6,591 nt of DNA, from the NCBI GenBank assembly GCA_012514595.1, contig JAAYZZ010000180.1:1-6591 (forward strand), read 5' to 3'. The position numbers were made by a program, and so were the translations under genes. Below are positions 5,432 to 6,591 of the stretch, piece after piece. How positions within the stretch are numbered: position 1 is the stretch's first letter; each line of letters opens with the position of its first letter. The DNA comes from Elusimicrobiota bacterium. Lineage in GTDB: Bacteria > Omnitrophota > Gorgyraeia > Zapsychrales > Fredricksoniimonadaceae. The notes beneath the pieces are model-generated. The model worked only from the letters and a program-made list of their open reading frames with translations, was not told the DNA's origin and did no database searches.

Positions 5432-5893
5432 ATGTCGGAATTCGATCTCCATTTGGCGTTTGTTCAGATCAGCCACAATAAGATCTTTGTTGTGACGATC
5501 CTGGTCTGGGTCATTGCCCAGGCCTTGAAGATCCTGATCTATTTGTTGAGGGGCCGGCGGTTCAGTTTCCGGTTCTTTCTGGGGACCGGCGGGATGCCCT
5601 CCAGTCATGCGGCCGGGGTTGCCGCCCTGGCCACCTCTTGCGGGCTGGAGAGGGGATTTGATTCCGGGCTGTTCGCCCTGGCCGCTATCTTCGCGATGGT
5701 CACGATGTTCGATGCCCAGGGGGTGCGCCGGTCAACGGGGGAACAGGCGGAGATCCTCAACAAAGTCATTGACGACATGTGTTGGCATAAACGGATCGAG
5801 ATGAAGCAGATCCGCGAGTTCGTCGGGCATACACCTGTTCAGGTCCTGGTCGGGTCCCTTCTGGGATTCGGGTTGGCCATCCTGTTCTATTGA
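5432..5893 (+). CDS. Divergent PAP2 family membrane protein (DUF212, YuiD-like)
   Basis: The 153-residue protein matches the usual length of this family. Signature stretches are GGMPSSHAAGVAALAT (53-68), MFDAQGVRRSTGEQAEILN (92-110) and FVGHTPVQVLVGSLLG (130-145). Likely membrane spans are at about 17-39, 56-73, 77-95 and 135-152. The family is distantly related to PAP2 phosphatases and keeps the PSSHA and GHTP motifs, suggesting a phosphate-ester lipid or isoprenoid substrate, but no reaction is firmly established. The ATG at 5432 is the only reasonable start. The gene lies 20 bases upstream of the lipoprotein L,D-transpeptidase gene, probably in the same transcript, which fits an envelope role. 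The family is certain; the activity is not. Confidence 0.93.
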   Translation: MSEFDLHLAFVQISHNKIFVVTILVWVIAQALKILIYLLRGRRFSFRFFLGTGGMPSSHAAGVAALATSCGLERGFDSGLFALAAIFAMVTMFDAQGVRRSTGEQAEILNKVIDDMCWHKRIEMKQIREFVGHTPVQVLVGSLLGFGLAILFY

Positions 5894-5913
5894 CAAGACA
5901 TAAGGAGGGCGCG

Positions 5914-6591
5914 GTGAGAAAGACGGTTCTGGGGGGAGCGATCCTTTTATTGGTCCTGATGGTGAGCGGATGCGGTCTGGGTGTCGGGAACGGGAAGTCC
6001 GTCGGGAATTCTCCCGCCGATCAGCAGGTCGCGCAGGCCGAGGCCCTGGTCCAGGAGGGACAGTGGGCCGAGGCGGCGAAACTTTACAAGGATGTCCTCG
6101 ATCAGTATCCGGACCATCGCGATATCGAGAAGACCCGCCAGGCCAGCTATGATCTGAACATGCGCATTCTTTTTTCGAATGCCGTGACGCTTGAGACTGT
6201 TCAGCATGAGGTCGTTCCCGGAGACACCCTGGGCAAGATCTCCAAGAGATACAACGTGACCATGGACCTCATCCGCGCGAGCAATAATCTCAAAGGGGAT
6301 GTCATCCGGGTGGGGCAGAAGCTTCGGATCTGGACAGGAAAGTTCACGGTCCTTGTCGATAAGTCCCGCAATACGCTGATGCTCAAGAACAACGGCGAGG
6401 TCTGTAAGGTCTATTCGGTCTCCACAGGGATCGGGAATTCCACTCCCGTGGGAACGTTCAAGATCGTGACGCGGCTGGAGAACCCGGTCTGGTTCCGGAC
6501 CGGGGCCGTCATCCCGCCCGAGAGCCCCGAGAACGTCCTGGGGACGCGCTGGATGGGATTTGATATTGAAGGGTACGGGATCCACGGGACC
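5914..6591 (+). CDS. Lipoprotein with LysM and L,D-transpeptidase (YkuD) domains, partial
   Basis: The frame is open for 226 residues to the right edge with no stop. The GTG start at 5914 follows a near-perfect AAGGAGG (5902-5908) at five bases. Residues 1-20 form a lipoprotein signal: basic start, hydrophobic core and lipobox VSGC with Cys20. Residues about 36-85 look like a tetratricopeptide-type helical pair (AEALVQEGQWAEAAKLYKDV). A LysM peptidoglycan-binding domain spans 97-139 (HEVVPGDTLGKISKRYNVT). The YkuD domain starts at about 143 (FTVLVDKSRNTLML), with STPVGTFKI (176-184) and GIHGT (222-226), the first half of the active-site signature. The catalytic SHGC-type motif would lie just beyond the edge. 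Such enzymes make 3-3 cross-links in peptidoglycan or attach proteins to it. With Gly after Cys20, outer-membrane sorting is likely if the cell is diderm. Confidence 0.93.
   Translation, partial: MRKTVLGGAILLLVLMVSGCGLGVGNGKSVGNSPADQQVAQAEALVQEGQWAEAAKLYKDVLDQYPDHRDIEKTRQASYDLNMRILFSNAVTLETVQHEVVPGDTLGKISKRYNVTMDLIRASNNLKGDVIRVGQKLRIWTGKFTVLVDKSRNTLMLKNNGEVCKVYSVSTGIGNSTPVGTFKIVTRLENPVWFRTGAVIPPESPENVLGTRWMGFDIEGYGIHGT

Noticed and set aside
5947..6585. Minus-strand frame of 212 codons at the right edge
   Set aside because: The plus strand here encodes a convincing lipoprotein signal, LysM and YkuD domains, so this frame is a shadow.

Overview
The window reads as chromosomal DNA from a moderately GC-rich, Gram-negative-type bacterium. 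Genes are tightly packed and Ile is mostly ATC. One gene encodes a lipoprotein carrying LysM and L,D-transpeptidase domains, and at the left edge there is a Flp-like pilin. The GQS-M-LEY pilin type, together with this gene set, is compatible with Omnitrophota (PVC side) or a deltaproteobacterium-like lineage. That is a weak inference; no rRNA or other marker is present. There is no CRISPR array, tRNA, rRNA or insertion sequence.

Left part (1-3143). A divergent promoter region (about 165-230) separates a leftward, edge-truncated Flp-type pilin gene, which appears to carry a one-base frameshift in its leader, from a rightward four-gene operon. The operon encodes a two-CBS-domain protein (245-664), a NodU/CmcH/SxtI-type carbamoyltransferase (667-2502), an SxtJ-family membrane protein (2504-2902) and a 52-residue SxtK/DUF5989 single-span protein (2918-3076). 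It ends in a strong intrinsic terminator (3108-3143). The last three genes match the sxtI-sxtJ-sxtK gene order known from saxitoxin clusters, here without other saxitoxin genes in view and with a CBS sensor protein in front. This is the most interesting system in the window: probably a membrane-associated O-carbamoylation module of unknown substrate, perhaps gated by an adenine nucleotide.

Middle part (3041-5242, leftward). comM (yifB), an AAA+ helicase-like protein linked to DNA uptake, is followed after 15 bases by an ORF6N-domain gene of phage type and visibly lower GC. The ORF6N reading frame runs through the terminator of the opposing operon and overlaps the end of the sxtK-like gene.

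Right part (5243-6591). A 189-base divergent promoter region holds a good comM promoter, an inverted repeat over its -35 box, a G-quadruplex-forming run and a rightward promoter. Rightward lies a divergent-PAP2 (DUF212/YuiD-like) membrane protein gene. Twenty bases later comes a GTG-initiated lipoprotein gene with LysM and YkuD (L,D-transpeptidase) domains that runs off the right edge. These two look like an envelope-related operon.
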